From positions 1,364,001 through 1,428,000 of the forward strand of contig NZ_CADDWJ010000001.1 in the NCBI RefSeq assembly GCF_902809855.1: a DNA stretch of 64,000 nucleotides, written 5' to 3'. This document shows, piece after piece, positions 17,003 to 26,178 of this stretch. The notes under the pieces are model-generated. The model was given only the letters and a program-made list of their open reading frames with translations, made no database searches and was not told the DNA's origin. Source of the DNA: Acinetobacter sp. Marseille-Q1618 (GTDB taxonomy: Bacteria > Pseudomonadota > Gammaproteobacteria > Pseudomonadales > Moraxellaceae). Numbering within the stretch: the stretch's first letter is position 1; each line of letters opens with the position of its first letter. The position numbers were made by a program, and so were the translations under genes.

Positions 17003-17992
17003 TCACGACACATCCGCTGTAAAACTGAGCACTTTTTCCAACTTCATTTGATTTTGAACCACCATTAACAAACGATCAATCCCCAAAGCAATCCCTGAAC
17101 ATTCAGGCATATTCGGTAAAGCAGCAAGCAAATATTCATCTATCGGCATAACATGCAAGCCTAGCTTTTCACGTTCCGCATTGTCCGCTTCAAAACGACT
17201 GCGCAACACATCCGCATCGATCAATTCATCGTAGGCATTGGCAAGTTCCAAACCTTCTATATACAACTCAAAACGCGCAGCAACTAATTCTCCATCCTCA
17301 TCAATCCGAGTTTTAGCAAGTGATGCCATCTCAGGTGGAAAATCAGTTAGAAATACTGGTGTGTCAAAACCCAAACTTGGCTCAACCATATGTGAAAATA
17401 ACAAATCCATATAAGCCAAACGATCATCACCTAAGTCAATATTTAATCCGACACGATGTGCCGCATCTTTTAACTCGTTCAAAGTCGCTTGCAAAGGATT
17501 TAAATCCAAACGATCCATAAATGCATGTTTATAACTATAAATCGTTGGACGCACTTCGCCAAAACGTTCAGCCAAAACCACATTAAGTAAATCGGTCACT
17601 TCAAGCATCAAATCTTTTAGAGAAAATGCAGGGCGATACCATTCCAACATGGTAAATTCACTATTATGTTTACGCCCATGTTCATCATCACGAAATACTT
17701 TACAGATTTGGTAAATCGCCCCGCTGCCACTTGCAAGCAAACGCTTCATGGCAAATTCAGGCGAAGTCTGTAAGTAATGCGTTTGTTTTTTACCTTGAAC
17801 ATGACGCTGTGCTTGTACAGAAGCCAAATGCACATCGGTCACACCTGCTTGCGAAAGTATAGGTGTTTCAACCTCTAACACATCACGTTCCGCAAAAAAC
17901 TGACGAAGCTGTGCATACATTTTTGCACGAGCTTTAAGAGCCTGAACATCACAGGTGGGTTGATAATTCACAGTATTTTGAATAGGCTTCAT
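17003..17992 (-). CDS. epmA: Elongation factor P--(R)-beta-lysine ligase
   Basis: EpmA (GenX/PoxA) is a lysyl-tRNA-synthetase-like enzyme that attaches beta-lysine to a lysine of EF-P, helping ribosomes pass polyproline stretches. The 329-residue protein lacks an anticodon-binding domain. It has class II motifs: ETPILSQAGVTDVHLASV, motif 2 FRDDEHGRKHNSEFTMLEWYR and motif 3 SGIALGIDRLLM. Its ATG overlaps the pdxB stop by 4 bp (17989-17992), so the two genes form an operon. The short length separates it from LysS proper. Confidence 0.94.
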   Translation of the reverse strand: MKPIQNTVNYQPTCDVQALKARAKMYAQLRQFFAERDVLEVETPILSQAGVTDVHLASVQAQRHVQGKKQTHYLQTSPEFAMKRLLASGSGAIYQICKVFRDDEHGRKHNSEFTMLEWYRPAFSLKDLMLEVTDLLNVVLAERFGEVRPTIYSYKHAFMDRLDLNPLQATLNELKDAAHRVGLNIDLGDDRLAYMDLLFSHMVEPSLGFDTPVFLTDFPPEMASLAKTRIDEDGELVAARFELYIEGLELANAYDELIDADVLRSRFEADNAEREKLGLHVMPIDEYLLAALPNMPECSGIALGIDRLLMVVQNQMKLEKVLSFTADVS

Positions 17993-19056
17993 GCCTTAGG
18001 CCCTCCATGTGCTGCCCATTCACGGCGTAGAGGATAGGTTTTTCTTAAATGATCAAAGGCTTTTTGATCTACTTTTCCATCTTTCACACATGCACGTAAA
18101 TTTTGATCATCACGTGAAATATCATAAATATCTGTTAAATGTTCTTTAAGCGTTTGTTTAATATTATTGCCATAAAAATACTGTTCACATGCAGGCAATT
18201 GCGACTCGAATTTTTTATGCGCTGGATAATCAAAAATACGACAAAATGCTTCATAAATCATTTGCGTACCACGTGCTTTGCCTTCCAAACTATAGCCTGC
18301 AACATGTGGTGTTACAATTGAAACTAAATTGAGCAAATGTTCAGAAATTTCAGGCTCATGCTCAAAAACATCGAGTACCACTTGTCTTTGATTGTTTTCA
18401 ATATCAGCAATTAAAGCACTTTCTGCAACGACTGCGCCTCGGGCAGAATTAATTAAAATTGCAGTAGATTTCATCAGCTTTAAAGCATTTTCGTCAATCA
18501 AATGATAGGTTTTATGTTCACCTATTTTAGTTAATGGCACATGTGTACTTATCGCATCGGCAGATTTTAAAAGTTCTTCCAATCCAACTTGTTTAATATC
18601 GTTATGTTGTACAAATGGATCATGTCCGATCACGTTCCAACCTAAAAGTTTCGCCATATATGCGAGCCGTGAACCCACATTTCCCAAACCGATAATGCCT
18701 AAGGTAAAAGCGCTATTTTGATCAATCAAAGTTGGATTTAATTTTAACAGTGCAGTAATGACGTATTCTGCAACAGCTTGAGCATTACAGCCTGCTGCAT
18801 TTGACCATGCGATTTGATGTTTTTCTAGCGCAGCGATATCTAAATGGTCAGTGCCAATGGTTGCACTGCCCACAAATTTAAGTGCAGTATTTTGAATCAA
18901 ACTCTCATTTACTTGAGTTACAGAACGTACCAACAACGCTTCAGCATCACAGACATCTTTTTGAGTCAGTGTACGCCCTGCTGCTTGTTGAATTTCCCCA
19001 AATTCTGAAAAAAAATACTCAGTAAATGCTAGATTCTCATCTGCAACAATTTTCAT
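17989..19056 (-). CDS. pdxB: Erythronate-4-phosphate dehydrogenase
   Basis: PdxB oxidises 4-phosphoerythronate in the DXP-dependent route to pyridoxal phosphate. The 355-residue protein is a D-2-hydroxyacid dehydrogenase. It starts MKIVADENLAFTEYFFSEFGE and has the NAD fold GIIGLGNVGSRLA, then INSARGAVV, DVFEHEPE and TPHVAGYSLEGK with the catalytic Arg/Glu/His set. A C-terminal dimerisation part follows. The long C-terminus and the start MKIVADEN distinguish it from SerA. It lies upstream of epmA with a 4-bp overlap. Confidence 0.95.
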   Translation of the reverse strand: MKIVADENLAFTEYFFSEFGEIQQAAGRTLTQKDVCDAEALLVRSVTQVNESLIQNTALKFVGSATIGTDHLDIAALEKHQIAWSNAAGCNAQAVAEYVITALLKLNPTLIDQNSAFTLGIIGLGNVGSRLAYMAKLLGWNVIGHDPFVQHNDIKQVGLEELLKSADAISTHVPLTKIGEHKTYHLIDENALKLMKSTAILINSARGAVVAESALIADIENNQRQVVLDVFEHEPEISEHLLNLVSIVTPHVAGYSLEGKARGTQMIYEAFCRIFDYPAHKKFESQLPACEQYFYGNNIKQTLKEHLTDIYDISRDDQNLRACVKDGKVDQKAFDHLRKTYPLRREWAAHGGPKA

Positions 19057-19230
19057 AATTTATTCCAATACAATAGTATCTCTATGATAACGCTTTGTAT
19101 CGCTGATCTCCATGTACTTCAGATAACTTCTTTAGTAAAATTAAAACGCTAAGTTACTGCTGAATGGATAAAACTGTATTTATCTCTTTATTTGCTTAAT
19201 TTATTTTTTTAAATTTCGATATGACATATA

Positions 19231-19252
19231 AAAAGCTCCCGAAGGAGCTTTA
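19231..19252 (-). terminator. Terminator after rapA
   Basis: AAAGCTCC (19232-19239) pairs with GGAGCTTT around a short loop, and on the minus strand the stem leads into a T run. It lies 24 bp past the rapA stop. Confidence 0.8.
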
Positions 19253-19275
19253 AATCATTCATCAATTACAAAGAA

Positions 19276-22113
19276 TTAAGGTTTTACCACAACCAAAACT
19301 TGAATCGCTTCTGGTGTCACTGCCAAACCTTCAAGTAAATCCAATCCTTCTTTTTGCAATTTTTGCAAACGACTAATCTCATCTTCACGAATACTTGGAT
19401 TGAACTGTTTTAAATAGGTTAAACGGTCAATTTCATACTGCCATTTACTACCATAGATTTCTTTGGCCTGTTGTTTCAACTCTGGCAAAGCAGTTTTGGC
19501 AATCTCTAAAGCTTGTGCATACCGTTGCTCAACCACTTCACGACGTGCTTTCACGACTTGACGGCAGCTATTGCTATCTAAATGATGCAGATAAGGCTTA
19601 ATAATTTCAGGATTCAGTTTCGCTGATAAATCTTGACCATTTTCAGTCAATAACACACGGATGAGTTGCGTTGGTAAGCTTGCAGGAAGATTTAATGCTT
19701 TTGGTGCAACCACATCTACTTTGAACCAAACTTCAAGCAATACTGAACCTTGTTTCAATGCATTGGTTTTTAACAAGGCTACATTGGTACTACCGAAAGA
19801 TTGTGTACGGATCATTTCCATCACACTTTCAGTAAATGGATGCTCTAAAGTAATGTAGTGTGCATCTTCACGAATTTGTGCTTGATCACGATAGAAGGTC
19901 ACAGTCATGCCTTCTTCATCAATATCTAAACCTTGTACTTGCATTTGATCGGTCGGTTTGATGATGACTGTTCCATTACTTTGCTCATCAAAGTCAATGT
20001 TTGTCGACGCCATAAAACGCTTCATAAACATTGGCAATAACGTATTGTCATCATAATCCTCAAGTGCGTTAACAATCTCTTGTGCCACGATCGGACGACA
20101 AGAGTTGTACTCAAGCAAACGGTCACGACCTTGTTGCAGCTCATCTTCAAGCGCTTGACGTTGTACATTGACCGCTTCAAGCAGATCTTCAAATACTTGA
20201 CCTTTGTCTGCCAATAAACAATCTTTCAAATCAACAATAAAGTTTTCTTGCAAAGTTTGCGCAGTAGGCGAAATATTACTAAAAATATTCAATGCTTCGT
20301 TATACCAACGGAACATGCGCTCTTGCGCTGTACCAAGTAAATAAGGCACATGGATTTGAATACGGTTTTCTTGTCCGATACGGTCTAAGCGACCAATACG
20401 TTGTTCAAGTACATCAGGGTTTGCTGGTAAATCAAACAGCACTAAATCTGAAGCAAACTGGAAATTACGCCCTTCTGAACCGATTTCAGAACACAGTAAA
20501 ATTTGTGCGCCATAGGATTCTTCTGCGAAATAAGCTGCTGCTTGGTCACGTTCAAGTAAACTCATACCTTCATGGAACATTGCAGTACGGATACCCGCAT
20601 GGATACGCAAAGCATTTTCTAATGCTTCGACTACTGGACCACTGCGTGCAATCAGTAAAACTTTCTTATGTTTTAAATCGCTACGTAAACGTTCCATTAA
20701 CCACATCACACGAGGATCAGTTTCCATCCAAGCACCATCAAGTTGTGCTTCTTCAGGCCACATTTGCTCACGTAATTTCCCATCTTTTGACCAAGTTTCT
20801 GGCGCAGGAAGCGGCGCAGGTTGACAGTCACGTCCAGGGAAACCTTGAATCGCTTCACGCGTATTACGGAATAAAATACGCCCTGTCCCATGACGATCTA
20901 ACAGTTCGTGAATAGCACGAAAACGTTGTTCAGGCTCATCTTCGATTTTATGACCTAACAAAGTTTCAACTGCATCTAAATGCGCTTGCTCAAGCGGCAA
21001 ATCAGACATCAACGCTTCAGCAATCTTCGCAGTATGATGATATTGCTCTTCTTCATCTAAGAAACGATCCAATGAGCTAAAACGTTGTGGATCAAGTAAG
21101 CGTAAACGTGCAAAATGACTTTCTACCCCAAGTTGCTCAGGTGTCGCTGTGAGCAATAAAACGCCCGCAGTTTTTTCGGCAAACTCTTCAACAAGGTCAT
21201 AGCGATCATTACCACCTTCTTCTTCACTCCACATCAAATGATGTGCTTCATCCACCACTAACAGATCAAAACCTGCTTCAATCGCTTGTTCACGCAAGTC
21301 ATCATGGTCGATCATCAAGTCAACTGATGCAATGATGCATTGTTCAGTTAAGAATGGATTCAGTTCAGGATCATGTTCTTTGATCGATGCTGTACGAGTT
21401 AAATCAAACAATGAGAAATTTAAATTGAAACGACGACGCATTTCAATCATCCACTGATATTGCAGTGAATCAGGCACCAAGATCAAAATACGTTCAGAAC
21501 GACCCGTTTTTAGTTGTTGGTGAATGATCAAGCCTGCTTCAATGGTTTTACCCAAACCAACTTCATCGGCAAGCAACACACGTGGTGCAAAACGTTTACC
21601 GACTTCATGCGCAATATAAAGCTGATGTGGAATCAAACCCACACGTGCGCCAATCAAACCACGCAAAGGCGAATTTTGCATATTGGCTTGCATTTGCATT
21701 GCTTCAATACGCAGGTCATACCATTCTTTATAATCAATTTGACTTGCAAGTAAACGATCAAGTGGTTTTGAAAGCTGAATCGAAGCACCGATACGTGTTT
21801 CATTCAAAGATTTACGTTCTTGTGTACCATCGGCTAGGGTACGAATCACATCATAACGCAACACACCATGACGATCTTCAACTGACTCAACTGTCCAAGT
21901 CACACCTTCTTGATCTTGCAACTCGTCATTTGTATTGAAAACAATACGAGATAAAGGAGCGTTGTTACGTGCATAAACACGTGTTTCATCACTTTTTGGA
22001 AAGAGGATGCTAATTGAACGTTCATCCACATCAATTAAAACACCTAAACCAAGTTCTGTTTCTGTATCAGATAACCAACGTTGACCTATAGCAAATTGTT
22101 GCAATTTTTCCAC
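19276..22113 (-). CDS. rapA: RNA polymerase-associated ATPase RapA (SNF2 family)
   Basis: RapA binds RNA polymerase and recycles it from stalled or post-termination complexes using ATP. The 945-residue protein has an N-terminal Tudor-like region (GQRWLSDTETELGLG) and a SNF2 helicase core with Walker A DEVGLGKTIEAG, Walker B VVDEAHHLMWSEE and LLLTATPEQLG. It also has the helicase C motif SEIGSEGRNFQFAS...QRIGRLDRIGQ. Length and motifs match E. coli RapA (968). The given start is GTG directly after an AAAGG; a TTG three codons later sits at better spacing and would give MQQFAIGQRW, so the true start may be there. Confidence 0.96.
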   Translation of the reverse strand: MEKLQQFAIGQRWLSDTETELGLGVLIDVDERSISILFPKSDETRVYARNNAPLSRIVFNTNDELQDQEGVTWTVESVEDRHGVLRYDVIRTLADGTQERKSLNETRIGASIQLSKPLDRLLASQIDYKEWYDLRIEAMQMQANMQNSPLRGLIGARVGLIPHQLYIAHEVGKRFAPRVLLADEVGLGKTIEAGLIIHQQLKTGRSERILILVPDSLQYQWMIEMRRRFNLNFSLFDLTRTASIKEHDPELNPFLTEQCIIASVDLMIDHDDLREQAIEAGFDLLVVDEAHHLMWSEEEGGNDRYDLVEEFAEKTAGVLLLTATPEQLGVESHFARLRLLDPQRFSSLDRFLDEEEQYHHTAKIAEALMSDLPLEQAHLDAVETLLGHKIEDEPEQRFRAIHELLDRHGTGRILFRNTREAIQGFPGRDCQPAPLPAPETWSKDGKLREQMWPEEAQLDGAWMETDPRVMWLMERLRSDLKHKKVLLIARSGPVVEALENALRIHAGIRTAMFHEGMSLLERDQAAAYFAEESYGAQILLCSEIGSEGRNFQFASDLVLFDLPANPDVLEQRIGRLDRIGQENRIQIHVPYLLGTAQERMFRWYNEALNIFSNISPTAQTLQENFIVDLKDCLLADKGQVFEDLLEAVNVQRQALEDELQQGRDRLLEYNSCRPIVAQEIVNALEDYDDNTLLPMFMKRFMASTNIDFDEQSNGTVIIKPTDQMQVQGLDIDEEGMTVTFYRDQAQIREDAHYITLEHPFTESVMEMIRTQSFGSTNVALLKTNALKQGSVLLEVWFKVDVVAPKALNLPASLPTQLIRVLLTENGQDLSAKLNPEIIKPYLHHLDSNSCRQVVKARREVVEQRYAQALEIAKTALPELKQQAKEIYGSKWQYEIDRLTYLKQFNPSIREDEISRLQKLQKEGLDLLEGLAVTPEAIQVLVVVKP

Positions 22114-22253
22114 CTTTATCTCATGTTAGGACTGAAAACAGTTGCTCAAATCAGGAGAATATTTGAACAAAGTTTTACCCTATTACGCAATACTTTTTGA
22201 CACAAAGCCCATAAAAATAACGAGCATTTTCAATCTTTGTTAATAAAACCGAT

Positions 22254-22898
22254 CTAAAACGGAACAGGACAATGAAATTGTACATTCTCCTCTGTTTTAG
22301 GATGATGAAAGCACAGCTGTTCTGCGTGTAGGCACAGACGTGGCATAAGCGCTTGTTGCTCAACTGGTGCATATAAAGTGTCACCAATAATCGGATGACC
22401 TAAAAACTGCATATGCACACGTAATTGATGAGAACGTCCTGTAATCGGTGTTAATTTGACACGGGTTACAACTTGTCCTTGAATTTCAAAATTTTCGATC
22501 GCCTGCCATTCGGTCAGTGCAGGTTTATTATGTTCAGGCTCTGCGATATGCAATGGTGGACGGCTTGGATCATAGACTACAGGCACATCTATTATTCCTT
22601 GACCTTGTAAATGCCCAGCAACCACAGCTTGATAAGTTTTTGAAGTTTGGCGTTCTTGAAACTGGCGAGAAATACTTTTTTGCCCCCATTTAGATAAACC
22701 AAATACTAAAATACCTGAAGTATCGCGGTCTAAACGGTGGATGAGTAGCGTTTTAGGTTCTATTTTTAATAAACGATTAATCACACAATCTTGTAGGTCT
22801 TCTGTTTTTCCGGGAACTGTGAGTATACCTGCGGGTTTTGCGATCACCATAAAATCTTGATCACGATGTATCAGGTGTTCGGTAAGAAAATTACTCAA
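22254..22898 (-). CDS. rluA: RluA-family pseudouridine synthase
   Basis: This 214-residue protein isomerises uridine to pseudouridine. RluA of E. coli acts on 23S rRNA U746 and tRNA U32, and the size here (E. coli RluA 219) and lack of an S4 domain fit RluA better than RluC or RluD. The catalytic HRLDRDTSG motif holds the essential Asp. LTPITGRSHQLRVHM and IIGDTLYAP are also typical. The start codon is TTG. It lies 140 bp downstream of rapA on the same strand. Confidence 0.88.
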   Translation of the reverse strand: MSNFLTEHLIHRDQDFMVIAKPAGILTVPGKTEDLQDCVINRLLKIEPKTLLIHRLDRDTSGILVFGLSKWGQKSISRQFQERQTSKTYQAVVAGHLQGQGIIDVPVVYDPSRPPLHIAEPEHNKPALTEWQAIENFEIQGQVVTRVKLTPITGRSHQLRVHMQFLGHPIIGDTLYAPVEQQALMPRLCLHAEQLCFHHPKTEENVQFHCPVPF

Positions 22899-23101
22899 GG
22901 TTCAATTCCGCTGATCGTGCAAACAAGCAGGCAATGATAAGAATCTTAGCCTGAAAATACAATGAATATTTTCGTTTTTTCGATTGATTGCGCCAATTTT
23001 CATGATCTAAAAAGTAGAATGTACTTTTTAAATCTTTATTCGATTTTAATCGCTATCATCACAATAAAAAATAGCTTTAAAATATCGTCAGATTTACTAC
23101 G

Positions 23102-23569
23102 ATGAAAATAAAAATGCATATAGGAACGACATCAATTACGGGCGATTATGACTACATGGAAAAACTATTTTCCGTTAATCATCAATTTAAAGATACCTAT
23201 ATAAAAACACGACACCATAAACACTCTAGTGCCACTATTACTGGTGTGATCATCGTACCTATCAGTGTCTATGAAGAAGAAGGCGAAGATCAAAAAAATT
23301 ATAAGAAAATGTATTTAGAAAGACATAAAAACTGGGATGGAGAATGGGAATCTTCTATTATTTTTAGATTATATATTAACCCACTACTCGTTCAGTGCTT
23401 AACAATAAATGAATTACATCAACACTATTGTGATTTAATTATTGCACAACTCAACGATCCTAATTTTAAACTTCCTAAAAATTTTGATGCCAAAATATTT
23501 AAAAAAGATTTTCATGAAATCGTTAATGATTTTAGAACAAAAGAAATGCCTTTTACTTTTAAAAAATAA
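23102..23569 (+). CDS. Hypothetical protein, 155 residues
   Basis: I do not recognise this protein. It has no signal peptide or membrane segment, is rich in His, Lys and acidic residues, and has a compact alpha/beta look. A basic patch (KTRHHKHSSATITGV) is followed by an acidic EEEGED stretch and an amphipathic C-terminal half (INELHQHYCDLIIAQLND). No clear Shine-Dalgarno precedes the ATG. It is monocistronic, about 200 bp from each neighbour. Codon use is AT-rich like the flanking accessory genes. Confidence 0.6.
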   Translation: MKIKMHIGTTSITGDYDYMEKLFSVNHQFKDTYIKTRHHKHSSATITGVIIVPISVYEEEGEDQKNYKKMYLERHKNWDGEWESSIIFRLYINPLLVQCLTINELHQHYCDLIIAQLNDPNFKLPKNFDAKIFKKDFHEIVNDFRTKEMPFTFKK

Positions 23570-23769
23570 GCATTATCAATCTAAAATTTCAATCATGACC
23601 TTTAATTTAATGTTTAAAGCTTCCATCTCAAATAGTACCTTTTGCCAAGAAATTCATTGAAAATCCATAGAAATGCATTTTTTGTAGCAAATTTTGGCAT
23701 CTTTCAAACTTAACCAACCAGCAATCAACTGCTATAACTAATTTTAAAATAAACTGTTGAGTATAATAA

Positions 23770-24471
23770 ATGTCGAAGTTATTAAAAAATTCCCTTCTTG
23801 CCCTCACTTTAGGCACCACGACCATTTTAACTGGCTGTGCCACAGCAACCCTACTTGACAAAGATGATGGCGTCCGTACTCGTACTGTCAAAAATGTATT
23901 AATTAATGACTATGTCATCGCTTTTGGTAAACCTGCACAAGTAATTTCAAATCTTCCACAAGACAGTATCGTGATCGTGGGGCAACAATATAGTTATGTA
24001 CTCACAAATGGTGGTGCAAGATTTGCAAAAATTATATCCTCACTTGACCCAAAAAATATTCAAGTGACTCGCTCACTCGACTTTTATTCTGCAAAAAATG
24101 ATGGAAATTTTTCAGGCTCACTGAATCTTTCTTATATTAAACTTACTGAAGATGTCACCAAAGCCGACAGAGAGTTTTTCATTGAAAATGGTGCTGAAGA
24201 ATGTACCAACTCGAGTGACAGACGCTTAAATGCGCAACGTTTTTGTTTCGATATAAAACTTTCTGGTGTGGTTTACCCTGCCGCAACCAATCGAGATTCA
24301 TTCAAAGCCATGAGCAAGCCCTATCGTGTCAGTATTTATACCCAACAAGAGCAAAAAGACTATTCAAAAGCAGGCAGCAATGCAGCGAATAAACTGATGT
24401 TATTCCCTTTTGCGGTTGCCTTTGATGTTGTGACCTTGCCTTTCCAAGCGATTCATAAAATCTTTGATTAA
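23770..24471 (+). CDS. Putative lipoprotein of unknown function, 233 residues
   Basis: The product begins with a lipoprotein signal peptide, MSKLLKNSLLALTLGTTTIL, with lipobox LTGC at about residues 20-23. The mature part is soluble, apart from an apolar C-terminal segment (KLMLFPFAVAFDVVTLPFQAI). Two cysteines (EECTNSS and FCFD) could form a disulfide. The last 25 residues resemble the YceK/YidQ-like small lipoprotein ending (P-F-A-V-A-F-D-V-V-T-L-P), which suggests an outer-membrane lipoprotein. The function is unknown. Confidence 0.72.
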   Translation: MSKLLKNSLLALTLGTTTILTGCATATLLDKDDGVRTRTVKNVLINDYVIAFGKPAQVISNLPQDSIVIVGQQYSYVLTNGGARFAKIISSLDPKNIQVTRSLDFYSAKNDGNFSGSLNLSYIKLTEDVTKADREFFIENGAEECTNSSDRRLNAQRFCFDIKLSGVVYPAATNRDSFKAMSKPYRVSIYTQQEQKDYSKAGSNAANKLMLFPFAVAFDVVTLPFQAIHKIFD

Positions 24472-24752
24472 TTATTTATTTGATTACTAAGACTGATGCA
24501 GGATATTTTTATATATTCTGCCTCATTCAATTTTATCTATGTCTTTTTATTTATGATGCTTTCTCATAGAAAATTTTGATAGCTTGTTTTTTATTGATTC
24601 AAAATTGAAATTTATAGAAAAAACTGTACGAAAATCTAGACTTTTAATTTGTAGAATAAAAATTACAATTCAACTCATATTCTAATCACACAAATCCATC
24701 ATTTCAGTTGAACAAAGCAATATAAAATTTTGGAAAATAAACATTCAGCTTG

Positions 24753-24894
24753 GGTGGTGTTCTAAATTGTATGCTAGTTAAATCTGTCAATAGAAAAATT
24801 GAAAATGCATAAATTAAATTCATTGTATTTTCAAAGTATCACGACATTTACATGGCGAGCAAAATATAGTCAGCATACTTTTTGAAACACCTCC
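24753..24894 (+). mobile_element. 142-bp MITE, copy 1, with 8-bp target duplication TCAGCTTG
   Basis: The element runs from GGTGGTGTTC to GAAACACCTCC. Its ends form imperfect terminal inverted repeats: GGTGGTGTTCTAAATTGTATGCT against the complement of AGCATACTTTTTGAAACACCTCC. It is flanked by direct repeats TCAGCTTG at 24745-24752 and 24895-24902. It has no coding capacity. It is identical base for base, but inverted, to 26037-26178. These are the marks of a non-autonomous transposable element moved by a transposase encoded elsewhere. Confidence 0.92.
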
Positions 24895-24946
24895 TCAGCT
24901 TGAATTCACAAATTGAATGCTTATCGAGTTAACTTATATTTTTATT

Positions 24947-25549
24947 TTAAGACAAAGTTTGTGAGTCTGAATAAAAGGTATTTGACTGTCCTTTGGCAAC
25001 AAATCTATTATGATCTGCTTGCTGTAACACCTCTTGACTCTTAGCATTTTGCTGAGAAACAGATACACCATAACTCAACACTGGTACAATTAGATTTCCT
25101 TTAAACTTCACTGGATGAGCTTGTATCATCGTCAATAAACGCTCTGCAATTTGAGTCACTTGCTCTAAATTAACGTCATTAAGCACCAAAATAAACTCCG
25201 AATCACTGAGTCGTCCAACCAAATCCGTTTCACGAATATTATGTGTTAATCGTGCAGCAATAGAGATTAATACCTCATTCATAGCTTTTACATGATACTG
25301 CGCATTGATTTGTTTAAGATTATCAATATTAAATAAAATAATACCGTAATTAATATTTTCTCGTGGATGCAATTCTTTTAAAAACTGATTAATAGCAAAT
25401 GTATTATATACACCTGTTAAAGTATCAATTTCCATATTTTGATGCTTTTGATTTTTATGGATTAGTTTTGAAATGAAAGAGGTTTTCAAAACTTGATTTA
25501 CTAATCTATAAACTTTACGGTGCTTTTCTGAATAAATTTTATTTCTCAT
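24947..25549 (-). CDS. Small GGDEF-domain protein with degenerate active site
   Basis: This 200-residue cytosolic protein is a GGDEF domain (about 40-198) with a short basic leader and no sensor domain. The fold markers are present: DTLTGVYNTFAINQFL, ILFNIDNLKQIN and ETDLVGRL. However, the signature reads SDSEF (115-119) instead of GGDEF, so GTP condensation is unlikely. The DTLTG start is well kept, which suggests recent decay or a non-catalytic GTP or c-di-GMP binding role. The gene lies between two inverted MITE copies; its stop is 52 bp from copy 1. It could be a remnant of a longer cyclase. Confidence 0.78.
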   Translation of the reverse strand: MRNKIYSEKHRKVYRLVNQVLKTSFISKLIHKNQKHQNMEIDTLTGVYNTFAINQFLKELHPRENINYGIILFNIDNLKQINAQYHVKAMNEVLISIAARLTHNIRETDLVGRLSDSEFILVLNDVNLEQVTQIAERLLTMIQAHPVKFKGNLIVPVLSYGVSVSQQNAKSQEVLQQADHNRFVAKGQSNTFYSDSQTLS

Positions 25550-26028
25550 TGCATACTCCCATATTTACATCTTTTTATTTTTCATATTATTAATGTAGCA
25601 ATTTATTTAAAGATATCCAAATTTAATTTAGCCAAAATTATTGACAAAAGTTACCATAATAAATTAATTTGTGACAAATTACACATAAATTTTTATTTAA
25701 TAAATAAAATTAAGCATTATTTTTATAAAAAAATATTTTATTAATCCCATAATAAAACTAGGGATATTTTCCATTTTAAATAAATCTTAAATTAATATTT
25801 GTTCTATTTATCTATATATCAATAAAATTGCACACATTTTAAATTGAAGTTTTAATTCATTATATAACTTATACTTAGAACCAAATGAAAACTTTAGGCT
25901 AAATTTCAGATTAATATAAACCCTTGAAAATAATGCACTTAAATAAAATTAAAATATAGTTATAGAAAATGATTTAGCGATATCAGTTTGAATTTAAAAA
26001 AATACAATGCGTAATAAATTTCTCAATC
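25550..26028. other. AT-rich spacer between the GGDEF gene and MITE copy 2
   Basis: This stretch of about 480 bp is extremely AT-rich and contains no credible ORF. It probably holds the promoter of the minus-strand GGDEF gene near its left end. Its right end (about 25988-26036) still encodes, on the minus strand, the lost C-terminus of the GlcG-like gene that MITE copy 2 displaced. Confidence 0.5.
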
Positions 26029-26036
26029 GTATATTG

Positions 26037-26178
26037 GGAGGTGTTTCAAAAAGTATGCTGACTATATTTTGCTCGCCATGTAAATGTCGTGATACTTTGA
26101 AAATACAATGAATTTAATTTATGCATTTTCAATTTTTCTATTGACAGATTTAACTAGCATACAATTTAGAACACCACC
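26037..26178 (-). mobile_element. 142-bp MITE, copy 2, with 8-bp target duplication GTATATTG
   Basis: This is the exact reverse complement of the element at 24753-24894. It starts GGAGGTGTTTC and ends GAACACCACC on the + strand, and is bounded by GTATATTG at 26029-26036 and 26179-26186. The separate target duplications show that each copy inserted independently. It has inserted into the 3' end of the neighbouring GlcG-like gene. Confidence 0.93.

Noticed and set aside
24895-26036. Phase-variable invertible DNA segment between the two inverted MITEs
   Set aside because: Inverted copies could recombine, but there is no recombinase gene nearby and no evidence of both orientations. Independent target duplications already explain the layout.
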